Shown here one piece after another: positions 9,146 through 16,721 of a stretch of 64,000 nt of DNA (position 1 is the stretch's first letter; the number at the start of each line of letters is the position of its first letter). Source of the DNA: Cognatazoarcus halotolerans. Lineage in GTDB: Bacteria > Pseudomonadota > Gammaproteobacteria > Burkholderiales > Rhodocyclaceae. The position numbers and the translations under genes were made by a program. The stretch spans positions 17,133-81,132 of the forward strand of contig NZ_WUAF01000018.1 of the NCBI RefSeq assembly GCF_009800965.1. Reading direction: 5' to 3'. Under the pieces are notes generated by a model. That model made no database searches, was not told the origin of the DNA, and saw only the letters and a list, made by a program, of their open reading frames with translations.

Positions 9146-9490
9146 ATGACCTGGCTCCAGTTGTTGGCCTACTTCGCGGTTTGTACTGTTGCGCTGATGG
9201 CGGTTCTGGAAGCCTTCGCTTGGCTTCTCCGTCGCGTAGCTCTCCTGCCGCGCCCGCTTCCGCTGCTACTGGGGCTCCTGCTGTACGGTGTTGTCGCGTG
9301 CGCGTTCGCCCTGCCTCTCTTCGGGCTTGAGCTGGTCCAAGGGCCGAGCGCGTCATCCAGCGAGGCGATGCGGTCGGTGGGACTGGTGGGGTATCTGGTG
9401 TGTCTACTGCTTGCGGTTCTGTTCTTCAGGCGCCGGCACCTTGATACCTTGCAGGCGCTAGGTTACTTCCGGCCCAGATCGCGCCACTGA
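9146..9490 (+). CDS. Small integral membrane protein, possible Rhs-associated immunity protein
   Basis: A 114-residue protein with three predicted transmembrane helices: LLAYFAVCTVALMAVL near residue 6, a proline/leucine-rich helix near 38-58 and a third near 82-95. A basic tail follows. The start lies 19 bases after the Rhs tip, so the two are probably co-transcribed. Immunity is inferred from position only; no family was recognised. Confidence 0.6.
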   Translation: MTWLQLLAYFAVCTVALMAVLEAFAWLLRRVALLPRPLPLLLGLLLYGVVACAFALPLFGLELVQGPSASSSEAMRSVGLVGYLVCLLLAVLFFRRRHLDTLQALGYFRPRSRH

Positions 9491-9501
9491 CTTGAGTGGC
9501 G

Positions 9502-9813
9502 ATGAAGAAGGTAGGCATTTGGATTGTTGCCGCCGCCGCTCTTGCGATCACTGCGCTGGTGGTGATCTACAGGCCTTCCGTGCAGGAGCAGCAGCGCGCT
9601 TGCGAGAAGCGCTGCGCTCCACGGATGGGTGTTTGGAAGCGTGATCCCAACTTCCCGGCGGCGCCAGCAGAATTAGGGGTCTGGTCTAGCGCAGCAGAAT
9701 TAGGGGTCTGGTCTAGCATCATTGCACCCATCACCGACGGTATGCCCGCCTCTGACGGCGAACGGCCTCCGCAGACGATGGTCACGCCTTCGAAAAGATC
9801 GCATGCAGTGTAG
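9502..9813 (+). CDS. Small secreted or membrane protein with rearranged C-terminus
   Basis: The product starts with a basic residue pair and one hydrophobic helix (VGIWIVAAAALAITALVVIY), then a short cysteine-containing region (RACEKRCAP). After about residue 55 the frame runs through two copies of a 27-base repeat, which give the peptide AELGVWSS twice, and then into sequence that belongs on the other strand to a decayed DsrE-like gene. The natural C-terminus therefore seems lost at the repeat junction. The ATG at 9502 is preferred over an upstream GTG at 9496. The function is unknown. Confidence 0.45.
   Translation: MKKVGIWIVAAAALAITALVVIYRPSVQEQQRACEKRCAPRMGVWKRDPNFPAAPAELGVWSSAAELGVWSSIIAPITDGMPASDGERPPQTMVTPSKRSHAV
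9665..9717. repeat. Tandem direct repeat, 27-bp unit, two copies
   Basis: The unit covers 9665-9691 and 9692-9717 and differs only at its last base. Its core is GAATTAGGGGTCTGGTCTAG. It sits exactly where Rhs-linked sequence gives way to the DsrE remnant, so it probably marks a recombination or insertion scar. Confidence 0.8.
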
Positions 9814-10120
9814 CCGCGCTCCGCGCCACACGGTGGGCACACCCAGACGGTGCACCACGGGCGACGAGGTCGGTGACGAGCTTCTTGAGCGGGTCGAGCG
9901 GACTCACCTTGGCCAGGTCGACGCCACGCTTGCGAACCCGACCGATCGTTGCGCGGGTGAGGAAGACATATACTTCGAGACCGGCAGTGATCGCGCTGTT
10001 GGCAATGGTGAACGCAACGGACGAGCGTTCATGGTCGATGCCCTTGGTAACCACGATGACGAGTTCGCAAGCCTGGTCGGACGTGGAAACGGGTCTTTTC
10101 TCTGCGTCTGCAGGGGTGAC
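9765..10120 (-). pseudogene. Degenerate DsrE-family gene
   Basis: Two minus-strand frames must be joined to give one DsrE/DsrF-like domain. The upstream frame encodes LVIVVTKGIDHERSSVAFTIAN, AGLEVYVFLT and GVDLAKVSPLDPLKKLVTDLVARGA. The next frame then supplies VWVCPPC, RGYTACDLFEGVTIV. The frame changes near 9845-9860. No ATG precedes the conserved start, and the normal ending is replaced by sequence leading into the 27-bp repeat. DsrE-like proteins carry sulfur or act as small redox proteins; this copy is almost certainly dead. Confidence 0.7.
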
Positions 10121-10626
10121 GTTGGGCGCGGTCGTGCTGGCGCGCCGTGAAGCCAGCGCTCGGCAGCGAATACGGTTCGACGTGGAGTTCGCCGTTCTTG
10201 ATCGAAGCGCCAAGGCGCGCTGTTCCTCAACGCCGACTTCCGCGAACCCTGGTGCCTGGCGATCTGCCACCTGGCCGGCTGCGGCAGGGACGGTGGCGCA
10301 ACCGACGTGCGACATACCGTCGACATCGAGGTACCGCGGCTGACCCACGCGAGTCATGGGGCCACCGCCGATTAAGGGCAGGTGGTGCAGAATCGCACGA
10401 TCGAATCGACGACGGAGGTGTCATGAACGCGTTCCCGGATTTCCGGCCGTGACGGCAATGCACTGCCAATCCGATCCACGCTCGCCGATGTTCGACCGGC
10501 TCTCGCCAAAACCGATGGCATGGCGTTCGCACCGCGCCGGTTCGTCCCGGAAGCGGGCGCCCTGCGGCATTGCCACTTCATGGAGAAGGTAACCGACGCC
10601 ATGGTCATGGCAACCCGTAAGGCCTC
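10121..10626. other. Degenerate non-coding stretch
   Basis: About 500 bases show only short overlapping frames on both strands. A plus-strand run ending near 10375 (FREPWCLAICHLAGCG) and another near 10450-10610 (FVPEAGALRHCHFMEKV) look protein-like but lack starts and are broken by frame changes. No family was recognised. I read this as gene debris between the DsrE remnant and the next intact frame. Confidence 0.45.
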
Positions 10627-11988
10627 ATGCAGGTGCAAACAACTCCGTACAGGCGTCTCGGGCGAGTCCGATCGCATTTCCGTGGTCCGCGAGGCGATTC
10701 AATGCACGCATGTCGCGGATTCGGGGCATTCGCTGCGGATACGCGGATGAGCTTTTCCGACAGCGACGGCTTCCCGGCCGGCATGCACTCGCTCGGGCTT
10801 GCGACGCTGGGGACCACCGGCGTGTCGATGCCCACCGACGGCCAGGATTCGTGGCGGGCATTCGACGATGTACAGGTTCGCAAGGGCATGCTGATCGAGC
10901 AGGGTGGAAACAACCACGGCTACGAGTTCAACAACGGCATCCGCTTCTACGATCCCGACAGCAATACCTCTGGCTACCTGCATCCGTGGGAGCACGGATC
11001 GGCGGCATACGTGCCCGGCTCGAGAGAGCCGGACGAGGTGATCATCACCTCGCAACCGCCGGACTACGTTTTCAAGAACGAGAAGGTCTACACCTACGAC
11101 AACACCCACCAGATGTATCTGGCATCGGAAGACAAGCTGGTCGATTTGAGCGGCGTCGGCGGCGTTTACGATTTTGCAGCGGCGCGGTGGACGCATGGTT
11201 CCGCACCACCGTTCCGGACGCCTGCCCTGCGGATGAATCGGGCGGGCAATGCGGTGTTGGCTGGAAGCGGGCGAGTCCCGAGTACGACCAAGACCGATTT
11301 CGTCGACATGGATGCACTTGCTCTTTCGGCCTGGGGGGCAGGGGCCCAGTTTTACGATGGATTCAGGGCGTATGTCCCGGCGCTCGACATCGGCCTCTGG
11401 ATCGGTGGCGGAACCGGTGGCGGCGGCGCCTATGTCGGTGTTCTTCGCCGCAACCGGGATTATCCGGCATCGTCGACCAGACCATGGATTGCGCGGGTGC
11501 GCGCGGCACCGGAAGCAGCACTGCCGGTCGGCTGCTGGTCCCGATCGATCTCGAACGGCGTGATGTTCGACGACGACAAGCTGTTCATCGGCGGCGGGCT
11601 GAGGCGTCACCACACCGCGGTCAATCAAGACTGTCAGATACTGGACCTTGCCCCGTGTGCAGAGGGAAATCTGCCGGTCGTTCTGACCACCTTCGTCGAT
11701 GCGCTGGCAGCGCACGGGAACGACCACGGCATGTGTCAGTGGGTGCTGGATACGGCCCGCAAGCGCGTGATCAAGCTCGGGCGGCGACTTCTCGCGTGGC
11801 CGCTGGATGCGGGCGGCCCGTGGGAAGACATCACTCCGCCCGGCTGGCGACACGGATTCGGCGACACGAGGGGCTTCTACCACGCACCGCACGACCGCAT
11901 CTATTTCAAGGGGCCGGCACTGGACGGGACCGGTCGAACCTCCGGTACGACGGCCCAGGCCAACGAGGTCCGCTACCTCGAATTCTGA
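10627..11988 (+). CDS. Uncharacterised protein, possible beta-propeller
   Basis: A 453-residue open frame of unknown function. Repeated motifs of the kelch/galactose-oxidase type occur: NNGIRFYDPDSNTSGYL, VYDFAAARWTHGS, a glycine-rich GLWIGGGTGGGGAYVG, and DTRGFYHAPHDRIYFKG near the end. These suggest a propeller that summarises displayed values, but no catalytic residues could be assigned. The first 40 residues look like read-through, and no signal peptide is seen; in-frame ATGs at 10747 and 10783 are alternative starts. It stands alone after a decayed region, so its own N-terminus may have been lost. Confidence 0.5.
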   Translation: MQVQTTPYRRLGRVRSHFRGPRGDSMHACRGFGAFAADTRMSFSDSDGFPAGMHSLGLATLGTTGVSMPTDGQDSWRAFDDVQVRKGMLIEQGGNNHGYEFNNGIRFYDPDSNTSGYLHPWEHGSAAYVPGSREPDEVIITSQPPDYVFKNEKVYTYDNTHQMYLASEDKLVDLSGVGGVYDFAAARWTHGSAPPFRTPALRMNRAGNAVLAGSGRVPSTTKTDFVDMDALALSAWGAGAQFYDGFRAYVPALDIGLWIGGGTGGGGAYVGVLRRNRDYPASSTRPWIARVRAAPEAALPVGCWSRSISNGVMFDDDKLFIGGGLRRHHTAVNQDCQILDLAPCAEGNLPVVLTTFVDALAAHGNDHGMCQWVLDTARKRVIKLGRRLLAWPLDAGGPWEDITPPGWRHGFGDTRGFYHAPHDRIYFKGPALDGTGRTSGTTAQANEVRYLEF

Positions 11989-12088
11989 GACGGCGGTGGC
12001 ATGAAGGCCTCCGGCGGGCACTGCGGCTCCGGCCCGCAAACGCCGCGCGCAAGACGCCGGGCGTCAGCCGGCTGCGATTTGCAGGCCT

Positions 12089-12520
12089 TCAGGGCGCAGT
12101 ATCGGTGGGAGGCGACCGCGGGGGCAATCCGGGCGTGAAAGGCTCGACCTTGTCCTGCTCGGCGGGATCATTGCGGGCGACGACGGCGCGCGCCGGTTCG
12201 GTGGCGCTCAGGTTGATCGCCTCGTGGGGAACACCCGGCGGCACGAACAGGAAATCTCCCGCCTCGCTGATGACTTCGTGCTCGAGCTCGAAGCCCCAGC
12301 GGGTGCACACTCGCCCCTCGAGCACGTAGATCCCGGTTTCATAGCCGACATGAATGTGGGGCTCGGCGCGGGCGCCTGGCGGAATCACCACCAGATGCAT
12401 CGACAACCCGGTCGCCTCGACCGTCTGCCCGGAGATCCCGATGAAGTACGGAAGACGCTGGCGGGTGAGCACTTCACGCTCCGGCCTCAGGCCCCGGACG
12501 CTGGCTTCCCTGGCTTTCAT
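12089..12520 (-). CDS. Cupin domain-containing protein
   Basis: A 143-residue single cupin. The metal-binding motif 1 is visible as PHIHVGYETGIYVLEGRV (two histidines and a glutamate in the usual spacing), and motif 2 as GDFLFVPPGVPHEAINLS with the second histidine. The start at 12520 gives a normal small cupin, and the open frame upstream has no cupin sequence. The C-terminus (QDKVEPFTPGLPPR) is variable. It may be a sugar- or acid-binding enzyme or a sensor; the sequence does not say which. Confidence 0.82.
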   Translation of the reverse strand: MKAREASVRGLRPEREVLTRQRLPYFIGISGQTVEATGLSMHLVVIPPGARAEPHIHVGYETGIYVLEGRVCTRWGFELEHEVISEAGDFLFVPPGVPHEAINLSATEPARAVVARNDPAEQDKVEPFTPGLPPRSPPTDTAP

Positions 12521-12844
12521 ATGGCAACTCCGCAAGCTACGGTACGACGTTCGCAGGCCACGCATGGCCTTCAGCCGGCACGCTCCGCACCACAAAACAC
12601 CACGGTAAAGTCGTAGCGCCGCCAGCCATCGGCTCTTCCCCGGGGCGCGGGCTTCATCCCGGATCGCACCCATCGTCCCGGTAGGAAGTATAGACCGGCG
12701 GGTGCGGCCGCAAAGCTTGATCCCCGGCCCGATGAGGGCGTGCCCGGGGCTCGCAAGGATTCGCAGCAGGCGTGCCGCCCGCCTGCTAGTGTGATTGGAG
12801 GCGGACAGCAGTCCATTCTTGACGACTCGCGATGGAGCAGGCAC
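12521..12844. other. Intergenic region between divergent cupin and TIR genes
   Basis: The 324 bases contain no gene I can support. A purine-rich GATGGAGCAGG just before 12845 is the likely ribosome binding region of the TIR gene. Confidence 0.4.
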
Positions 12845-13789
12845 ATGGCGGACATCTTCGTCAGTTACCGGCGTGGCGACAGCGCCGGTCACACCGGCCG
12901 GCTGGTCGATTGCCTGATTCGTCACTTTGGCGGCGAAGCGGTTTTCCAGGACGTCCAGTCGATCCGGGTCGGCAGCCGCTGGGACGATGCAATCCGCGAG
13001 GGGGTTCGCGGCTGCCGCGTACTCGTCGCCGTGATCGGGCGGGACTGGCTGTCGCCGGGCAGCGACGGACTGCGGCGGATAGACGACCCGCAAGACCCGG
13101 TCAGGCAGGAAATCCTCGCCGCACTCGAACGTGGCGTCGCGGTGGTTCCGGTACTGGTCGAAGGCGCCCGGATGCCTGCCGAGACGGCGCTGCCCGAAGA
13201 TTTGAGAGCGCTCGCGCGCTGGCAGGCCCACGAACTGTCGGACTCGCGTTGGGCCTTTGATACCGAAAGGCTCATGCAGATGATCGAGCGCGTCATCGGC
13301 GTTGCGCCAGTCGAGCGTACGGCAGCCGGCGGTGCCGGCACGGGCGGCTCGAGGCTTGCCGTCACCGGTGTCGCCGGCCTCGCCGTACTCGTCGGCGCCG
13401 CATGGCTGATGTGGCCGGCCGCTGGCGTAGTCGAGCACACACCGCCGCCGGCGGATGCACCGATGACGTCTCCGCAACCGCCGCTCGCCCCTGTGAATTT
13501 CGAGGGCAGCTGGTACGACGAAGACGCCGCCAACTGGAACATCAATGTCAGGCAGGACAAGGTGGAGATCAACCACACGGCCCCCGGCAGCGGCACCTCC
13601 ATCGGATACGCCGAAGGCACGATCCGCGACCGCACGATCAGCTTCGATTACGTCGTGATGGCGCCCGACGAGCCGCACCTCAACGGCCAGCTCGTTCTCT
13701 CCGACGACGGCAGCCGGCTCACCGGCGTCTTGAGTGACGTCAGGAACGGCGGTAACACGAGGGTACTGCTGCACCGGCGAAGCCGCTGA
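12845..13789 (+). CDS. Membrane-anchored TIR domain protein with C-terminal beta-rich domain
   Basis: The 314-residue protein has three parts. Residues 1-150 form a bacterial TIR domain: ADIFVSYRRGDSAGHTGRL, then FQDVQSIRVGSRWDDAI, CRVLVAVIGRDWL and DPVRQEILAALERGVAVVPVLV, whose glutamate is the candidate NADase residue. A single transmembrane helix follows at about 172-197, then a proline-rich linker. The last 95 residues start FEGSWYDEDAANWNINV and look like a small lipocalin/beta-sandwich domain exposed to the periplasm. TIR domains cleave NAD+ in many immune proteins or act as scaffolds. The layout suggests outside-to-inside signalling, which is inference. No obvious partner gene adjoins it. 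Confidence 0.85.
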   Translation: MADIFVSYRRGDSAGHTGRLVDCLIRHFGGEAVFQDVQSIRVGSRWDDAIREGVRGCRVLVAVIGRDWLSPGSDGLRRIDDPQDPVRQEILAALERGVAVVPVLVEGARMPAETALPEDLRALARWQAHELSDSRWAFDTERLMQMIERVIGVAPVERTAAGGAGTGGSRLAVTGVAGLAVLVGAAWLMWPAAGVVEHTPPPADAPMTSPQPPLAPVNFEGSWYDEDAANWNINVRQDKVEINHTAPGSGTSIGYAEGTIRDRTISFDYVVMAPDEPHLNGQLVLSDDGSRLTGVLSDVRNGGNTRVLLHRRSR

Positions 13790-13816
13790 ACCGCCCTGTC
13801 ACGACCCGGCGGGCGC

Positions 13817-13841
13817 CGGGGCTGCGGCGAAGCCGGCCCCG
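13817..13841. terminator. Hairpin between convergent genes
   Basis: A GC-rich imperfect stem, CGGGGC...GGC GAA GCC...GCCCCG, lies between the TIR gene and a small convergent gene. There is no T-run, so it is only a probable bidirectional terminator. Confidence 0.4.
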
Positions 13842-13842
13842 T

Positions 13843-13980
13843 TCAGGAGAGATGCAGCACCAGCCCGGACGGCTGGGTCAGCAACGGAATCGCAATGAAG
13901 GAAAACGTGCCGACGGCCAACAACAGGCCGGCAACGACAGCGGTGAACTCGCGAAAGAAACGGGTCTGGTGAAGTTTCAT
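13843..13980 (-). CDS. Small membrane protein, 45 residues
   Basis: The peptide starts MKLHQTRFFREF and continues with one hydrophobic helix (TAVVAGLLLAVGTFSFIAIPLL). A GGAGC sequence lies six bases upstream of the ATG. The basic/aromatic head followed by one helix resembles many single-pass small proteins, but no family was recognised. It has the opposite orientation to the TIR gene and could be expressed on its own. Confidence 0.5.
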   Translation of the reverse strand: MKLHQTRFFREFTAVVAGLLLAVGTFSFIAIPLLTQPSGLVLHLS

Positions 13981-14211
13981 CTTGTGGTGCTCCGGTGGTT
14001 TCGATCGGCCCGTCCGGGCTTTCCGGACGACATGCGCACAGGATGCGCCGGGTCGGCTGAACCCCGCTTTAAGACACCGTTCACTTCCGGTTAACGTGAC
14101 GGACATTCCCCGTCGATCCACTTGTCGTGCGCGGCTGGTCGCGCAGGCCCCGTGTCGCTCCATGCCGGCCGGGCGCCGCCACTGGATGCGCGGTGCGCGT
14201 TCGGCCGCGCC

Positions 14212-14895
14212 TCAGTCCGCCGGGAAGATGCTGTCTTCCTGGCTTTTGGTCTCGCCCAGCTCCAGATCCGAATAATCGACCGCATACTTGACCAGCGCCG
14301 CGCGGCCTTCCACCTTCAGCTTGCGCCGCAGGTTCAGGCGATGGGATTCGACAGTCCGGATCGAGGCACCCAGCCTGAGCGCAATTTCCTTGTTCGAGTG
14401 GCCGTGTCCCAGCAGATCGAGAACCTCCTTCTCCTTGGGTGTGAGATCCTGGTGCGGTTGCGGCAGCGACGCGCAAGTGCTGACCATGGCCGCGACTCCG
14501 GGACTCAGGTAGGTGCCTTCGCCGGTGACCGAGCGGATCGCCTCGATCAGGTGGTCCGCGGGATCGTCCTTGAGGACGTAAGCACGCGCGCCGAGCGCCA
14601 TTGCGCGCTGCACGTAGGCGGCATCCTTCAGCATCGAAAGCACCAGCGTGCGAATCCGCGGGAAATTTTCGGCGAAATGCGCAAGCAGCGTGATGCCGCT
14701 TGCATCGGGCATGCGTATGTCGGTGATCACGATGTCCGGTCGCAGATCGGACGCCAGCCGCACGGCCTCGTTCATCGAGGCCGCTTCGCCGACAACCTCG
14801 GCTTCCGACAAGGCCTCGAGGCGGGCGCGGATGCCGTCACGGACGAGCGGATGATCGTCGACGAGGATCACCCGGGGGGCGCCGAACGACACCAT
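14212..14895 (-). CDS. NarL/FixJ-type response regulator
   Basis: A 227-residue transcription factor that acts when phosphorylated by the kinase encoded just upstream. The receiver domain (1-125) has the acidic pair in ILVDDHPLVRDG, the phosphoacceptor aspartate in IVITDIRMPD, and the conserved lysine in YVLKDD. A LuxR-type helix-turn-helix follows (LTPKEKEVLDLLGHGHSNKEIA...RTVESHRLNLRRKL). Its start codon overlaps the kinase stop, so the pair is co-translated. The target may be the divergently placed PLP-enzyme/ridA genes, but this is only positional inference. Confidence 0.93.
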   Translation of the reverse strand: MVSFGAPRVILVDDHPLVRDGIRARLEALSEAEVVGEAASMNEAVRLASDLRPDIVITDIRMPDASGITLLAHFAENFPRIRTLVLSMLKDAAYVQRAMALGARAYVLKDDPADHLIEAIRSVTGEGTYLSPGVAAMVSTCASLPQPHQDLTPKEKEVLDLLGHGHSNKEIALRLGASIRTVESHRLNLRRKLKVEGRAALVKYAVDYSDLELGETKSQEDSIFPAD

Positions 14896-16265
14896 CAGTG
14901 CGTCTCCCCGAGCGGAAGGCTTGCTTCGATCAGCGTGCCGCCCGAATCGGACTTGACCGAAAAGCGCCCCATAAGGCTCTCGATCCGTTCGCGCATGTTG
15001 CGCAAACCGATGCCGCTGCGCTGATCCGCCTGGACACGCTTCAGATCGAAGCCACGACCGTTGTCCCTGATCGACAGCACGACATGCCGCTGCGAAAAAC
15101 CGAGCGTGATCGTCACCCGGGTGGCATGCGCGTGGGCGTGGATATTGTTGATCGCTTCCTGGACCACGCGGAACAGCGCCGTGCTCTTGCTCGTGGACAT
15201 TTCGGACGGCGTGCCATGCTCGACGAGCTGCACGTCGAGGTCGTGTTGTTCGCGTAATTCCTTGACCAGCAGACGCAGAGCGGGCAGCAGGCCGAGGTCA
15301 TCGAGCAAGACCGGCCGCAGGCCGTGGGACACACGCTGGATCTCGCCCAGTGCTTCGTTCAGGCGGGAAATGCCGCGTTCCATCAGACCGGCCCGCGGAG
15401 GCGGCGCGGCGGCAACGTCGGCAGGGCGCGTCTGTCCTGCCAGGGCAGCCTCGAAGAAGTACTTGGACGAGACCAGCACCTGAACGACGCCGTCATGCAA
15501 CTCCCTGGCCACGCGCACGCGCTCCTCTTCCTGCGAGCCGACAACCCGGCGCGCGAGCTGACGCAGCTTCTCGCTCGAGACATGATGGCTGCGCAGGTTC
15601 ATTCCGAGGCCGGCAATGCCGATCAGGGCGATCGACACGGCGGCAACCAGCACGATCTTGTTCAGGGTGCTCTGGATGTTCTCGCGGGCGAGAACCTCGA
15701 TCTGCTCCTGGACCTCGGATACCTCGTCCATGTAGATGCCGGTGCCGATCGTCCAGTGCCATTCGTCTATGGGTTCGACATAAGAGGTCTTGCGGATCTG
15801 GCTCTGCGACGAGGGCTTTCGCCAGTCGTAGCTGACCAGCCCGCCGCCATCCTTGGCCTTGGCGAGGATCAGCCTCGCCTGGGCCTGTCCTTCGGGCTCG
15901 TCGGGATCACAGAAATCGACCCCGCTGATTCCCATCTGCGAAGGGTCGAGCAGGAGGCGTCCATGCCTGTCATATGCGAAGAAGTAACCATCCTTGCCAA
16001 ATCGCATCTGTGAAAGCAGCTTCAGCGCTTCGCGCTGCAGGACCCGAACGTCCTGGTCCGAGCGGGCAAGCTGCTGGATCATCGATCTGGCAAGCTGTAC
16101 ATACTGCTTCAGCTCGCGCTCCATGCTGCGGTTATGCGCGGTCCAGACCAGCTCGCTTTCGCGCTTGACGAGATCCAGCGCCTCCTTCCGGGCGACGTAT
16201 GCCATCGAAGCCAGGGCCACGATCTCGAGAATGATCGACAGCAGTAGGATCCGTTTCAGCTTCAT
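14895..16265 (-). CDS. Cache-domain sensor histidine kinase (HisKA_3 type)
   Basis: A 456-residue inner-membrane sensor. TM1 (about 5-25) and TM2 (about 205-225) flank a periplasmic single Cache domain with the signatures FGKDGYFFAYDRHGRLLLDP and EWHWTIGTGIYMDEV, typical of small organic ligand sensors. The cytoplasmic part has the HisKA_3 phosphoacceptor in RVARELHDGVVQVLV and an HATPase_c domain with N-box EAINNIHAHAHA, DNGRGFD and GIGLRNMRERI. It pairs with the overlapping NarL-type regulator. The ligand is unknown. The nearby exported PLP enzyme raises the possibility that an amine or its product is sensed. Confidence 0.93.
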   Translation of the reverse strand: MKLKRILLLSIILEIVALASMAYVARKEALDLVKRESELVWTAHNRSMERELKQYVQLARSMIQQLARSDQDVRVLQREALKLLSQMRFGKDGYFFAYDRHGRLLLDPSQMGISGVDFCDPDEPEGQAQARLILAKAKDGGGLVSYDWRKPSSQSQIRKTSYVEPIDEWHWTIGTGIYMDEVSEVQEQIEVLARENIQSTLNKIVLVAAVSIALIGIAGLGMNLRSHHVSSEKLRQLARRVVGSQEEERVRVARELHDGVVQVLVSSKYFFEAALAGQTRPADVAAAPPPRAGLMERGISRLNEALGEIQRVSHGLRPVLLDDLGLLPALRLLVKELREQHDLDVQLVEHGTPSEMSTSKSTALFRVVQEAINNIHAHAHATRVTITLGFSQRHVVLSIRDNGRGFDLKRVQADQRSGIGLRNMRERIESLMGRFSVKSDSGGTLIEASLPLGETH

Positions 16266-16721
16266 CGCTGGTTACGCTCGCAAGATGCTCGTGGACAGAT
16301 CGGGACAAGCGGTATGGTGCTGGAATGCGTACGGGTTCCGCTCAACCGAGGGCACTCGAACTCGGCCAGCCGCCCGGCGCAGGGCGGCACGCATCGTTCA
16401 TGAAAATTGCCTTGATCATCTGGCAATCGGCGGCCGCTGTCCAGCCCCCCACGAGGATCAGCCGATCTCTGAATTAGGTGTAGATGAGGGCATTTCCCAC
16501 TGAAATAAGGGGTTTCGGCCGCACGATAATGACAAGCGGGAAAATATCGCGGCAGCCTGGAGAGCGCCTTCAAGGACCCTGCCACGCCGGCTGCGTACTA
16601 CTGCGTAGGGGAACTGGAACATAGACACGTCCTGCCCGATTCCTAGAATTCGTCGTGCAGAAAGCGGTCCCGTCAGCACAAGGGGCTGGATCACATCAAT
16701 CGATAAAGATGGAGAAGAGAC
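16266..16721. other. Intergenic region between divergent kinase and PLP-enzyme genes
   Basis: A 456-base gap with no convincing gene. It should contain the promoters of both divergent units and, if the neighbouring regulator controls them, its binding sites. AAAGATGGAGAAGAG ahead of 16722 is a plausible ribosome binding region. Confidence 0.4.
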
